A stretch of 64,000 nt of DNA from Micromonospora humi (GCF_900090105.1 NZ_FMDM01000023.1:1-64000), one strand, 5' to 3'. Counted from the first letter of the stretch, positions 36,839 through 47,345 are shown. Translations and numbers: made by a program. Notes: generated from the sequence alone by a model not told the origin.

Positions 36839-37765
36839 ATGACCGTCCTCGCGGCCGACACCTGGGGCGTACCCGGCCCCGTCTTCCTGCGCTGGTACCT
36901 CGTCGCGGCCGTCGTCCTGGTCGTCGGCACGGCCGTCCACCGGTTCCGCGCCCTGGCCGGCACCGCCGTGACCGATCACGGCGCGCTCGGGCCACAGCAG
37001 GTCGCGTACCTCAACGGGGGTGACCAGCTCGCGGTCTGGACCTCGCTCGGCGGGCTGCGCCGGGCCGGCGCGGTCGGCGCGCACCCGGACCGGCGGCTGG
37101 CCCCCGGCGGGCCGTTGCCGGCCGGCGTCACCCCGCTCGACCAGGCCGTCCACCACGCCGCCAACCGTGGCCTGCGCACCCGCGAGCTGGCCGGCGACGA
37201 GTGGGTCCGACGGGCGCTGGACGAGCTGCGCGACGGGCTGGTCCGCCGGGGCCTGGCCCTGGACCCGGAACGCCGTCGCACGCTGCGGCGCGGGGCCACA
37301 CTGCTCGGCCTGCTGCTGGCGCTCGGCGTCGTGCGCGCCTTCGTCGGCCTGACCAACGGCCGGCCCGCCGGCTTCCTGCTCCTCGCCCTGTTCCCGCTCT
37401 TCGTCGCGTTCATCCTGCTCAACCGCGTGCCGTGGCGCACCCGGGCGGCCACCGCCGCGCTGCGCGACCTGCGCCGCCGGCACGCCTGGCTGCGCCCCAC
37501 CGCCGCCCCCGCGTACGCCACCTACGGCCCGTCGGACGCGGCCCTGGGCGTGGCGCTGTTCGGCACCGCCACGCTCTGGACCATGGACCCGGGTTTCGCG
37601 GAGCAGGCCGAGATCCAGCGCCAGGCGATGGGCACCGCCGGCAGCTCGGGCACCTCGTGCGGTGGTGGCGGCAGCTCCTGCTCCGGGGGCGGTTCCTCCT
37701 GCGGCGGCGGCAGCTCCTGCGGCGGTGGCGGCGGGTGCGGGGGTGGCGGCGGGTGCGGCGGATGA
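36839..37765 (+). CDS. TIGR04222-type membrane protein with Gly/Cys-rich tail
   Basis: The 308-residue protein has an N-terminal TM (about 16-35), a cytoplasmic or outside helical region, and a TM pair near 160-205. It ends in a low-complexity tail, residues 269-308, made only of Gly, Ser, Cys and one Thr, with six cysteines in repeats such as GGGSSC and GGGGGC. This layout is that of the TIGR04222 family. The gene is translationally coupled (ATGA overlap) to a DUF692 gene. DUF692/MNIO enzymes modify cysteines of peptide substrates, so the tail is a candidate substrate. ATG 36839 follows GGAG; the function is unknown. Confidence 0.75.
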   Translation: MTVLAADTWGVPGPVFLRWYLVAAVVLVVGTAVHRFRALAGTAVTDHGALGPQQVAYLNGGDQLAVWTSLGGLRRAGAVGAHPDRRLAPGGPLPAGVTPLDQAVHHAANRGLRTRELAGDEWVRRALDELRDGLVRRGLALDPERRRTLRRGATLLGLLLALGVVRAFVGLTNGRPAGFLLLALFPLFVAFILLNRVPWRTRAATAALRDLRRRHAWLRPTAAPAYATYGPSDAALGVALFGTATLWTMDPGFAEQAEIQRQAMGTAGSSGTSCGGGGSSCSGGGSSCGGGSSCGGGGGCGGGGGCGG

Positions 37766-38580
37766 GCGGCCCGTCCGGCGTCGGCATCGGCTGGCGCCCC
37801 GAGATCGCCGGCTTCGTGGCCGGGCTGCCGGGGCTGCGCTTCGTCGAGGTGGTCGCGGAAGGGGTGAACCCGGCCGGGCCGCTGCCCGACGGCCTGGCCG
37901 AGCTGCGCGAACGCGGCGTCACCGTCGTACCCCACGGGGTGCGGCTCTCGCTCGGCGGCGCGGAACCGGTCGACCCGCACCGGGTGGCGCACCTGGCCGG
38001 GGTGGCCGAGGCGCTGGCGGCGCCGCTGGTCAGCGAGCACATCGCGTTCGTGCGGGCCGGCGGGCTGGAGGCCGGTCACCTGCTGCCGCTGCCGCGCAGC
38101 CGGGAGGCGGTGGCCACGGTGGTCGCCAACGTGCGGCGGGCGCAGGCGGAGCTACCGGTGCCGCTGGCGCTGGAGCCGATCGCGGCGCTCTTCGACTGGC
38201 CCGACGACGAGCTGGACGAGGCCGACTTCCTCACCGAGATCCTCGACGCCACCGGGGCGCGGCTGCTGCTCGACGTCGCGAACGTGCACGCCAACGCCCG
38301 CAACCGGGGTGGCGATGCCACCGCGCTGCTGGACCGGCTCCCGCTGGAGCGGATCGCCTACGTCCACGTGGCCGGCGGCGCCGAGGCCGGCGGGTTCTAC
38401 CACGACACGCACACCGACCCGGTCCCCACCGAGGTGCTCGACCTGGTCCGGGAGCTGTGCGCCCGGCGGCGACCGCCGGCGCTGCTGCTGGAACGCGACG
38501 GCCACTACCCGCCCGCCGCCGAGCTGCGCGGCGAGCTGGACGCGCTGTCCGCCGCCTCCGGCCATCCGGTGGTCACGTGA
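37762..38580 (+). CDS. DUF692 (MNIO) iron-dependent oxidative enzyme
   Basis: The 272-residue protein is a TIM-barrel DUF692 member. Metal-ligand candidates are visible in [58 protein letters not shown] and [10 protein letters not shown], which are the conserved His/Asp/Glu strands. The family (MbnB, TglH, BufB and others) are multinuclear non-heme iron enzymes that convert Cys residues in peptides, usually with a partner protein. It starts in ATGA overlap with the TIGR04222 gene and ends in GTGA overlap with the next gene, so all three form one unit. The reaction is inferred from the family. Confidence 0.85.
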   Translation: MSGPSGVGIGWRPEIAGFVAGLPGLRFVEVVAEGVNPAGPLPDGLAELRERGVTVVPHGVRLSLGGAEPVDPHRVAHLAGVAEALAAPLVSEHIAFVRAGGLEAGHLLPLPRSREAVATVVANVRRAQAELPVPLALEPIAALFDWPDDELDEADFLTEILDATGARLLLDVANVHANARNRGGDATALLDRLPLERIAYVHVAGGAEAGGFYHDTHTDPVPTEVLDLVRELCARRRPPALLLERDGHYPPAAELRGELDALSAASGHPVVT

Positions 38581-39023
38581 GCGGCGACCTGGCTGCCCGG
38601 CAGGCCGAGCTGGTCGCGGCGCTGGTGGCCGGCGGTCCGCTGCCGCCCGGCTTCGCCCCGGCGCCGGTCGACGCGGCCCGCCGGGCGCTGCTGCGCAAGC
38701 GGGCCGGCGACGTGGCCCGGCACTGGCCGCTACTCGCCGCCGGCCTCGGCGCCGACTGGCCGACGGTGTTCACCGACTGGGCGGACGGTCGCCCCACCAA
38801 CGGATCGCTGCGTGACGGCTGGGACCTGGCCCGTGAGCTGCGCACCCGGGACATGTTGCCGCCGCTGGGCGCGGAGGAGCTGGCCGTGCGCGAGGCCGCG
38901 AGCCGCTACGACGGCCGCGCCGCGCCCCGGCCACGCCGCCTGCCGGCGCTCGCCCGCACCGGCGGCGCCGTCGCGGTCCAGCTCGCCGGCCGGGTACGCC
39001 TGCTTCGGCCCGCCCCGCGCTGA
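38577..39023 (+). CDS. Putative MNIO partner protein
   Basis: The 148-residue protein is helical at the N-terminus ([48 protein letters not shown]), then [25 protein letters not shown], and a basic C-terminus ([13 protein letters not shown]..). It resembles small SCO6045-like proteins that follow DUF692 genes in actinobacteria. By analogy with MbnC, TglI and BufC it may bind the substrate peptide and present it to the MNIO enzyme. No catalytic motif is seen. GTG 38577 overlaps the DUF692 stop by 4 nt. Confidence 0.6.
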   Translation: MSGDLAARQAELVAALVAGGPLPPGFAPAPVDAARRALLRKRAGDVARHWPLLAAGLGADWPTVFTDWADGRPTNGSLRDGWDLARELRTRDMLPPLGAEELAVREAASRYDGRAAPRPRRLPALARTGGAVAVQLAGRVRLLRPAPR

Positions 39024-39056
39024 CAGCAACCCCTCGGGTACGGCAGGATCGGGCGC

Positions 39057-39818
39057 ATGGATCTCGGACTCGCCGACCGGGTGTACGTGCTCACCGGCGC
39101 CTCCGGCGGCCTCGGCTTCGCCACCGCCGAGCAGCTCGTCGCCGACGGCGCCCGGGTGGTGATCGCCGCCCGGGCCCCGGAACGGGTGGCCGCCGCCGTC
39201 GAGGCGCTCGGCGACCCGGCGCGGGCCATCGGGCTGACCGCCGACCTCGCCGACCCCGGCACCCCGGCCCGCCTCGTCGCCGCGGCGCGTGAGCACTTCG
39301 GCCGCCTCGACGGCGCGCTGATCTCGGTCGGCGGCCCGCCCCGCGGCACCGCCGCCGAGATCACCGACGAGCAGTGGCGGGAGTCGTTCGAGACGGTCTT
39401 CCTGGGCAGCGTCCGGGTCGCCCGCACGGTGGCCGGCGCGCTCACCGACGGCGGCGCGATCGGCCTGGTGCTGTCCACCTCGGCGCGCGCCCCGCTGGCC
39501 GGCCTCGGCATCTCCAACGGCCTACGCCCGGGCCTGGCCGGCGTGGCGAAGGACCTGGCCGACGAGTACGGCCCGCGTGGCGTGCGGGTGCTGAGCCTGC
39601 TCCCCGGGCGGATCATGACCGACCGCAACCGGGACCTGCTGGCCGCCACCGGTGACGCCGACCGCGCCCGCGCCGAGGCGGAGGCGGCCATCCCGCTGGG
39701 TCGCATCGGCGACCCGGCCGAGTTCGGCCGGGTGGCGGCGTTCCTGCTCTCCCCCGCCGCCGGCTACGTCACCGGGGTGACCGTGCCGGTCGACGGCGGC
39801 GCGCTGCGCGGCCTGTGA
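39057..39818 (+). CDS. SDR-like protein with atypical active site
   Basis: The 253-residue protein keeps the Rossmann part (TGASGGLG at 14-21) and the late conserved VTGVTVPVDGGAL end. At the catalytic position the usual S...Y-x-x-x-K reads STSARAPLAGLGISNGLRPGL, so Tyr is replaced by Ser/Asn and Lys by Arg. A subfamily of SDR-like proteins of this form exists in actinobacteria; the members may bind NAD(P) and use different chemistry. It lies 33 bp after the MNIO cassette on the same strand, so co-transcription is possible. Confidence 0.8.
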   Translation: MDLGLADRVYVLTGASGGLGFATAEQLVADGARVVIAARAPERVAAAVEALGDPARAIGLTADLADPGTPARLVAAAREHFGRLDGALISVGGPPRGTAAEITDEQWRESFETVFLGSVRVARTVAGALTDGGAIGLVLSTSARAPLAGLGISNGLRPGLAGVAKDLADEYGPRGVRVLSLLPGRIMTDRNRDLLAATGDADRARAEAEAAIPLGRIGDPAEFGRVAAFLLSPAAGYVTGVTVPVDGGALRGL

Positions 39819-39876
39819 CGGCCGCCGTGGTGTGCTCTCGGCCGCCGACGACCACCCGGCCCGCTGCGGGGTCGCG

Positions 39877-40497
39877 GTGAACGACCGACGCCGGCCCGCG
39901 GGCGGGCGACCCGAGACGGCCACCGGTCCGGGCGTGCCGGCCCGCCGTCATCCCCGACCCAGCCGGGAGCAGCTCGCCGCCGCGGCCGACCGCCTGCTGC
40001 CCGACGTGATCGCGCCCGGGCTGGACGTGCTCTTCGTCGGCATCAACCCGGGCCTGTGGTCGGCGGCCACCGGCTGGCACTTCGCCCGCCCCGGCAACCG
40101 GTTCTGGCCGGCGCTGCACCGGGGCGGGTTCACCCCGCGCCTGCTGCACCCCAGCGAACAGGACGAACTGCCCGCGCTCGGGCTGGGCATCACCAACATG
40201 GTGGCCCGGGCCAGCGCCCGCGCCGACGAGCTGACCGCCGAGGAACTGGTCGACGGCGCCCGGGTGCTGACCGGGAAGGTGGCGCAGCACCGGCCGCGGT
40301 GGGTGGCGGTGGTCGGGGTGACCGCCTACCGGATCGGGTTCGCCCGGCCGAAGGCCGGCTTCGGGCCGCAGCCGGAGACGCTCGGGCCGGCCCGGCTGTG
40401 GGTGCTGCCCAACCCGAGCGGGCTCAACGCGCACTTCACCCCGGAGACGCTCGGTGCCGCCTTCGGTGAGCTGCGCGCCGCCGTCGTCGCCGGTTGA
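39877..40497 (+). CDS. mug: Mismatch-specific DNA glycosylase (Mug/TDG family)
   Basis: The 206-residue protein has the uracil-DNA-glycosylase fold of the Mug/TDG type. Motif 1 is VGINPGLWSA with the Asn, motif 2 the late LPNPSGLNAHF, and the middle GNRFWPALHRGGF is typical. The enzyme removes U or T from G:U/G:T mismatches and initiates base-excision repair. The N-terminal 35 residues are Arg/Pro-rich. GTG 39877 is preferred (GCGGGG upstream); a GTG at 39832 is an alternative. Its gene follows the SDR gene by 58 bp. Confidence 0.85.
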   Translation: MNDRRRPAGGRPETATGPGVPARRHPRPSREQLAAAADRLLPDVIAPGLDVLFVGINPGLWSAATGWHFARPGNRFWPALHRGGFTPRLLHPSEQDELPALGLGITNMVARASARADELTAEELVDGARVLTGKVAQHRPRWVAVVGVTAYRIGFARPKAGFGPQPETLGPARLWVLPNPSGLNAHFTPETLGAAFGELRAAVVAG

Positions 40498-40516
40498 CCC
40501 GGGCCTCCCGCCGCTC

Positions 40517-42511
40517 CTAGTTGGCGGCGGCCGGGGGCATGGCCTCCTGGGCGACGTAGGTGCCCATCGGCACCGTGGTCACCACCGGCTCGGGCTGCTC
40601 CGGCCCGGCGTAGGGCGCCGGGGAGTCGGCCACCGCGAACTGCGTGCGGTAGAGCTCGGCGTAGAGACCGCCGACCGCCACAAGCTCCTCGTGCCGGCCG
40701 CGCTCGACGATCCGCCCCTCGTCGAGCACGAGGATCTGGTCGGCGTCGCGCACGGTGGAGAGCCGGTGCGCGATCACCAGCGCGGTACGCCCGGTCAGTG
40801 CCACCGACAACGCCCGCTGCACGGCCGCCTCGCTCTCCGAGTCGAGGTGCGCGGTGGCCTCGTCGAGGATCACGATCGACGGGGCCTTGAGCAGCAGCCG
40901 GGCGATGGCGATGCGTTGCTTCTCCCCGCCGGAGAAGCGGTAGCCGCGCTCCCCCACCGTGGTGTCGAGCCCGTCGGGCGTGGCCCGGACCAGGTCGGCG
41001 ACCTGAGCGCCGGCCAGCGCGGCCCAGATCTCGTCGTCGGTGGCGTCGGGCTTGGCGTAGCGGAGGTTCTCCCGGATCGTCTCGTGGAACAGGTGCGAAT
41101 CCTGGGTGACCACGCCGATCTCGTCGCGCAGCGAGGCGAGCGTCGCGTCGCGCACGTCGACGCCACCGACCAGCACCTGGCCGTCGCTGACGTCGTAGAT
41201 CCGGGAGACCAGCATGGACAGCGTCGACTTGCCGGCGCCGGACGGGCCGACCAGGGCCACCATCTGGCCCGGCTCGACGGCGAACGAGACGCCCTTGAGC
41301 ACCGGCTCGTTGACCGTGCGGTCGAGCGTAGCGACCTCTTCCAGCGATGCCAGCGACACCTCGGCGGCGCTCGGGTAGCGGAAGCGCACGTCGCGGAACT
41401 CGACCCGGCCGTTGCCCCGGGGCACCGGCACGGCGTCGGGCTTCTCCTCGATGCCGGGGCGCAGGTCGAGCACCTCGAAGACCCGGTCGAAGGAGACCAG
41501 CGCGCTCATCACGTCGACCCGGACGTTGGAGAGCGCGGTGAGCGGACCGTAGAGCCGGGTGAGCAGCAGCGCGAGCTTCACCACGGTGCCCGCGCTGACG
41601 GCGCCGGCGACGGCGAGCCAGCCGCCCAGCCCGTAGGTGAGCGCCTGGGCGAGCGAGGCCACCAGCAGCATCGCCACGAAGAAGGTGCGGGAGTACATGG
41701 CGGACTGGATGCCGATGTCGCGGACCCGTTCGGCCCGGGCGGCGAACCGGGTGGCCTCCACGTCCGGCTTGCCGAAGAGCTTGACCAGCAACGCGCCCGA
41801 GACGTTGAACCGCTCGGTCATGGTGGCGTTCATCTTGGCGTCGAGGTTGTAGGACTCGCGGGTGATCTCGGCGAGCCGCTTGCCCACCCGGCGGGCCGGG
41901 ATGATGAAGATCGGCAGCAGCACCAGCGCCAGCACGGTGATCTGCCAGGAGAGCACCAGCATCGCCCCGGCGGTGAGCACGAGCTGGATGACGTTGCTGA
42001 CCACCCCGGACAGCGTCGAGGTGAACGCCCGCTGGGCGCCGAGCACGTCGTTGTTGAGCCGGCTGACCAACGCGCCGGTCTGGGTGCGGGTGAAGAACTG
42101 CAGCGGCATCCGCTGGACGTGGTCGTAGACCCGGGTGCGCAGGTCGAGGATGATGCCCTCGCCGATGCGCGCCGAATACCACCGCTGGGCCAGCGAGAAG
42201 AGCGCGTCGGCCACGGCCAGCACCGCGATGATCACCGCGAGCCGGACCACGGTCTGGCGGGCCTCGGACCCACCGCCGGCGATCGCGTCGATCACGTCAC
42301 CGGCGAGCAGCGGGGTGGCCACCCCGATCACCGCGGCCACGATCACGGTGACCAGGAAGACGACGATGTCGCGCCGGTAGGGCTGGGCGAAGGCGACGAT
42401 CCGCCGGGCGGTGCCGCGCTTGAGCTGGTGCGCGGAGACCTCGTCGCGGTTGCGCAGGGACCGGAGCATGCTCCAGCCGCCCATGCCGCCGCCGGCCATG
42501 TGGTTGGACAT
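40517..42511 (-). CDS. ABC exporter (fused TMD-NBD)
   Basis: The 664-residue protein has six TM helices (about 50-330) and an NBD (about 390-620) with Walker A GPSGAGKST, signature SGGEKQRIAIAR, Walker B IVILDEATAHLD and H-loop VIAHRLSTVRD. It would act as a homodimeric or heterodimeric exporter of lipids or drugs. There is no adjacent second half, so a homodimer is likely. The N-terminus is Gly/Met-rich. ATG 42511 has GGAGG upstream. A 7-bp hairpin (42544-42566) lies in its leader. Confidence 0.92.
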   Translation of the reverse strand: MSNHMAGGGMGGWSMLRSLRNRDEVSAHQLKRGTARRIVAFAQPYRRDIVVFLVTVIVAAVIGVATPLLAGDVIDAIAGGGSEARQTVVRLAVIIAVLAVADALFSLAQRWYSARIGEGIILDLRTRVYDHVQRMPLQFFTRTQTGALVSRLNNDVLGAQRAFTSTLSGVVSNVIQLVLTAGAMLVLSWQITVLALVLLPIFIIPARRVGKRLAEITRESYNLDAKMNATMTERFNVSGALLVKLFGKPDVEATRFAARAERVRDIGIQSAMYSRTFFVAMLLVASLAQALTYGLGGWLAVAGAVSAGTVVKLALLLTRLYGPLTALSNVRVDVMSALVSFDRVFEVLDLRPGIEEKPDAVPVPRGNGRVEFRDVRFRYPSAAEVSLASLEEVATLDRTVNEPVLKGVSFAVEPGQMVALVGPSGAGKSTLSMLVSRIYDVSDGQVLVGGVDVRDATLASLRDEIGVVTQDSHLFHETIRENLRYAKPDATDDEIWAALAGAQVADLVRATPDGLDTTVGERGYRFSGGEKQRIAIARLLLKAPSIVILDEATAHLDSESEAAVQRALSVALTGRTALVIAHRLSTVRDADQILVLDEGRIVERGRHEELVAVGGLYAELYRTQFAVADSPAPYAGPEQPEPVVTTVPMGTYVAQEAMPPAAAN

Positions 42512-42616
42512 CCGTCACCTCCGGGTCGTCGGGCAGCATGAACCGTCGGGTTCGATTCTCCCGACGCCTGTGACAACCTCGCGAGTAACCCGGATCTTCC
42601 CGAACGGTCCTTACTG

Positions 42617-43384
42617 CTATTCGCCCCGTCCGGCCAGGTCCCGGATTCGCCTCGTCTGCGCCTCGCGCTCGGCCCGCTGCTGCTCGGCGTGCGAGCGGCC
42701 GGCCGCGCCGGCGAGCAGCGCCTTGATCTCCACGATCGCGTCCCGGTTGTTGGCGAGCAGCCCGGCCGACAGGTCACCCACGGCGGCGTCCAGCTGGTCG
42801 TTCGGCACCACCAGGGTGGCCAGGCCGATCCGGTCGGCCTCGGCGGCGTCCATCCGGCGGCCGGTGGCGCAGATCTCCAGGGCCCGGGAGTAGCCGACCA
42901 GCTCGACCAGGCGGCGGGTGCCGGCCAGGTCGGGGACCAGGCCGAGGGTCACCTCGGCCATCGAGAGCTTGGCGTCCGCGGCGAGCACACGCATGTCGCA
43001 GGCGAGGGCGAGCTGGAAGCCGGCGCCGATGGCGTGCCCCTGCACCGCCGCGATCGAGATGACGTCCGGCCGGTGCAACCAGGTGAAGCCGTCCTGGTAG
43101 CCGGCGATCCGGTCGGCGCACTCGGCCTCCGGCAACGTGGCCAGCTCGGCGAAGGAGCCCGGCCCGGAGGCGCCGGCGACCGCCAGGTCCAGGCCGGCGG
43201 AGAAGGAGCGACCCTCGCCGCGCACGACGACGACCCGAACGTCACCGGGCAGGTCCCGGGAGAAGTCGCTCATGGCGCGCCACATGGCCGGGGTCTGGGC
43301 GTTGAGCACGTCGGGCCGGCACAACGTCACCGTCGCGACCGGCCCGTCGCAGTCGAGTCGTACTCCGGTCGTCTCGGCGGTCAC
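42617..43384 (-). CDS. Enoyl-CoA hydratase/isomerase
   Basis: The 255-residue crotonase-fold protein has the oxyanion-hole segments GRSFSAGLDLAVAG and VQGHAIGAGFQLALACDM, and MAEVTLGLVPDLAGTRRLVELVG supplies the catalytic Glu position (only one of the two hydratase Glu is obvious). It probably acts in fatty-acid or other acyl-CoA metabolism; the exact reaction is uncertain. GTG 43384 fits the family start; the longer frame to 43555 is antisense of the neighbouring gene. It precedes the ABC exporter on the same strand. Confidence 0.88.
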   Translation of the reverse strand: MTAETTGVRLDCDGPVATVTLCRPDVLNAQTPAMWRAMSDFSRDLPGDVRVVVVRGEGRSFSAGLDLAVAGASGPGSFAELATLPEAECADRIAGYQDGFTWLHRPDVISIAAVQGHAIGAGFQLALACDMRVLAADAKLSMAEVTLGLVPDLAGTRRLVELVGYSRALEICATGRRMDAAEADRIGLATLVVPNDQLDAAVGDLSAGLLANNRDAIVEIKALLAGAAGRSHAEQQRAEREAQTRRIRDLAGRGE

Positions 43385-43430
43385 CGGACCACCCGGAGCG
43401 CGACGCTGATGGACGACGCTGGGGGGCGGG

Positions 43431-43658
43431 TCACGCCTTCTTGCGGCGCCGGGCGCCGCCGCGCTGCCGCAGCTGCACCCCGGACTCGGTGAGCACCCGG
43501 TGGATGAATCCGTAGGAACGGCCCGTCGAGGCCGCCAGCGCACGGATGCTCTCACCCCCGGTGTACCGCTTTACCAGGTCTTTGGCGAGCGTCTGACGCT
43601 CGGCCCCGACGATCCGGCGACCCTTCTCAGTGCTGGTGGCTGTGCCGGTGGCTGCCAT
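43431..43658 (-). CDS. Small helix-turn-helix protein
   Basis: The 75-residue basic protein has an HTH resembling resolvase or Hin C-terminal domains (LVKRYTGGESIRALAASTGRSYGFIHRVLTESGVQLR) and a very basic tail (RQRGGARRRKKA). The same small protein is widely conserved in actinobacteria; the function is not known and DNA binding is inferred from the HTH. ATG 43658 follows GGAATCAGC. Confidence 0.82.
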   Translation of the reverse strand: MAATGTATSTEKGRRIVGAERQTLAKDLVKRYTGGESIRALAASTGRSYGFIHRVLTESGVQLRQRGGARRRKKA

Positions 43659-43831
43659 GCTGATTCCTCACGTCCCAGACTGTGCGGTTCGGATACGGTC
43701 CCACCTATTAGACCGCCTCGGACGATCATGCGCCAGATATCAACTATTCGCCAACCGACACGCTACGCAAAGTCAACTTCCCGATAGAGTGATCCTTCCG
43801 ACCGTCTGATCCGTACCGGTCGGGTCGTATC

Positions 43832-44446
43832 GTGCCCCCGGTGACCGATCTGATCGCCGCCGCGGCCGGTGCCGCCGGCGTGTTCACCGCCACCAACCTC
43901 GACGACATCGTCGTGCTCACCGTGCTGTTCGTGGCGGCCCGGCGCAGCGGCCGGCCCCGGCCCTGGCAGATCGTCACCGGCCAGTACGCGGGCATCGGCG
44001 CGCTGGTCGCCGTCGCGGTGGTGGCCGCCGCCGGCCTGCTGGTGGTGCCCGACCCGTGGCCCGGCCTGCTCGGGCTGCTGCCGATCGCGCTCGGCGTCCG
44101 GGCGCTGCGGCGCCGGGACGCCGACGACGACGAACCGCCGGTGGTGGTCGGCACCCTGCTCGGCGTCGCCGGGGTGACGGTGGCCAACGGCGCCGACAAC
44201 ATCGCCGTCTACGTGCCGGTCTTCCGCACGCTCGACCCGGCCACCGGCCTGGTCTGGCTGCTGGTCTTCGCCGCCCTGGTGGCCGTCTGGTGCGTGGTCG
44301 CCGCCGCGCTCGGCGGCCACCCCCGGGTGGTGGCGCTGGTCGGCCGCGTCGGCCACTGGCTGGTGCCGGCCATCTTCATCGCCATCGGCGCGACAATCGT
44401 CCTCACCTCCGGCGTCCTCCCCCGCCTCGCCGCCCTCCTCCCCTGA
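43832..44446 (+). CDS. CadD-like cadmium resistance transporter
   Basis: The 204-residue membrane protein has five to six TM helices and the family motifs AATNLDDIVVLTVLF near the start and VANGADNIAVYVPVF in the middle, as in staphylococcal CadD. It may export cations such as cadmium, but some members carry other substrates. Starts at GTG 43832 and GTG 43841 are both possible; the promoter lies in the AT-rich stretch upstream (about 43740-43800). It is divergent from the HTH gene and convergent with the ABC-F gene. Confidence 0.82.
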   Translation: MPPVTDLIAAAAGAAGVFTATNLDDIVVLTVLFVAARRSGRPRPWQIVTGQYAGIGALVAVAVVAAAGLLVVPDPWPGLLGLLPIALGVRALRRRDADDDEPPVVVGTLLGVAGVTVANGADNIAVYVPVFRTLDPATGLVWLLVFAALVAVWCVVAAALGGHPRVVALVGRVGHWLVPAIFIAIGATIVLTSGVLPRLAALLP

Positions 44447-44464
44447 CGCCCCAACCCGGGCGAA

Positions 44465-44533
44465 CCCCGTCGATCATGAGGTTGGCGGCGTAGTGGATCT
44501 CGCAAACTGCCGCCAACTTCATGATCGACGGGG
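44465..44533. repeat. CGTCGATCATGA-type palindrome, terminator-like
   Basis: The 24-bp arms 44465-44488 (CCCCGTCGATCATGAGGTTG...) and 44510-44533 pair at 23 of 24 positions around a 21-nt loop. It lies between the convergent CadD-like and ABC-F genes. Inverted repeats with this GTCGATCATGA core are familiar to me from Micromonosporaceae and related genomes, so it is likely a dispersed repeat that also terminates transcription. Confidence 0.8.
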
Positions 44534-44551
44534 CGGGGGCGCGGGGACGGG

Positions 44552-46159
<1,608 letters not shown>

Positions 46160-46210
46160 TTCGGAGTACTCGCTCTCGGGTCCGGAAGGGCTGACTCAGG
46201 GCACGCGAAA

Positions 46211-46283
46211 GCGCCGGCGGGTCGTCTTCTCCCGTCGGCGCGGGGCCGTTCAGCCTTCGCAGCGCAGCACGGGTCAAGTGTAC
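46211..46283 (-). promoter_or_regulatory. Possible attenuator leader of the ABC-F gene
   Basis: On the minus strand TACACT (46277-46282) could be a -10 element. Six bases downstream begins a minimal ORF, GTG CTG CGC TGC GAA GGC TGA (46270-46250), consistent with a leaderless leader peptide MLRCEG. It is followed by a hairpin with 11-bp arms (46231-46241 with 46211-46221, one mismatch) and a TTT, 52 nt before the ATG. Many ABC-F resistance genes are controlled by ribosome-mediated attenuation of this sort. Speculative. Confidence 0.35.
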
Positions 46284-46405
46284 CGGGCGTGCCGTACCGC
46301 TCCCGCCGGATTACCGGACAAGATCATCGGGTACCGAATGCGCCGTCCGGACCCGGTCCGGTACCGCAACCACCACACACGGACATCTCGGCGATCGGGG
46401 TCAAT

Positions 46406-47329
46406 ATGGAGCTGAACGAGAACGCGCGGGTCGACACCAGCCAGGTGGACGACCGGCGAGGGTCCGGCGGAGGAGGAGGTGGGATGGGCATCCCCATCCC
46501 GGGCGGCGGCGGTGGCCGGGGCGGGCTCGTGAGCATCATCATCGCCGTGCTCGTCGCCCTGGTCGGCGGCGGATTCGGCCTCAACGCGGCCACCAACGGC
46601 GGCGGCGGGTCCGAGCAGGGCGACAACACCTCGCTGGAGCAGAAGTGCTCCGCGGAGGACGCGCTGAAGCAGCTCGACTGCCGCAACACGCTCTACGTCA
46701 ACTCGATCCAGGCCTACTGGCGCACCGCCATGCCGGAGGTGTTCGGCGAGCAGTACCAGCCGTCCAAGACGGTGTTCTTCAGCCAGAACGTCACCACCGG
46801 CTGCGGCGCTGCCGACTCCGGGGTCGGCCCGTTCTACTGCCCGGCCGACGACCTGGTCTACATCGACCTCACGTTCTACAAGCTGCTGGCCGACCAGCTC
46901 GGCGCCGAGGGTGAGTTCGCCCAGCCGTACGTGCTGGCCCACGAGTACGGCCACCACGTGCAGGACCTGCTCGGCACCGAGGCGGAGATGCGCCGACAGC
47001 AGCAGCGCGACCCGCAGAACGCCAACGCGCTCTCGGTGAAGCTGGAGCTGCAGGCCGACTGCTACGCCGGCGCCTGGGCCAAGAACGCCACCGGCACCGC
47101 CGACGACAAGGGCCAGAAGATCTTCAAGAGCATCACCGACCAGGACATCCAGCAGGCCATCGACACCGCCGAGAAGATCGGCGACGACGCCATCCAGCAG
47201 CGGTCCGGCCGGCCGGTGAACCCGGACGAGTTCACCCACGGCAGCTCCGAGCAGCGCAAGCAGTGGTTCACCAAGGGCTTCTCCACCGGCGACCCGAAGG
47301 CCTGCGACACCTTCGGCGCCGGCAAGTAG
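46406..47329 (+). CDS. Neutral zinc metallopeptidase (YpfJ-like)
   Basis: The 307-residue membrane-anchored protein has a Gly-rich N-terminus (residues 18-38), one TM (about 41-62) and an extracellular metallopeptidase domain with HEYGHHVQ (HExxH) and the third-ligand region ELQADCYAGAWA. This is the putative neutral zinc metallopeptidase family of YpfJ type. Four cysteines in the ectodomain may form disulfides. ATG 46406 fits the family start; the open frame upstream is the antisense of the ABC-F gene. Function is unknown. Confidence 0.88.
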   Translation: MELNENARVDTSQVDDRRGSGGGGGGMGIPIPGGGGGRGGLVSIIIAVLVALVGGGFGLNAATNGGGGSEQGDNTSLEQKCSAEDALKQLDCRNTLYVNSIQAYWRTAMPEVFGEQYQPSKTVFFSQNVTTGCGAADSGVGPFYCPADDLVYIDLTFYKLLADQLGAEGEFAQPYVLAHEYGHHVQDLLGTEAEMRRQQQRDPQNANALSVKLELQADCYAGAWAKNATGTADDKGQKIFKSITDQDIQQAIDTAEKIGDDAIQQRSGRPVNPDEFTHGSSEQRKQWFTKGFSTGDPKACDTFGAGK

Positions 47330-47345
47330 GGCGCGGCGGCCTCCC

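Noticed and set aside
42544-42566. GGTTCGATTC-like stretch that resembles a tRNA T-arm
   Set aside because: The arms form a 9-nt loop hairpin and there is no acceptor stem, anticodon arm or D-arm nearby.
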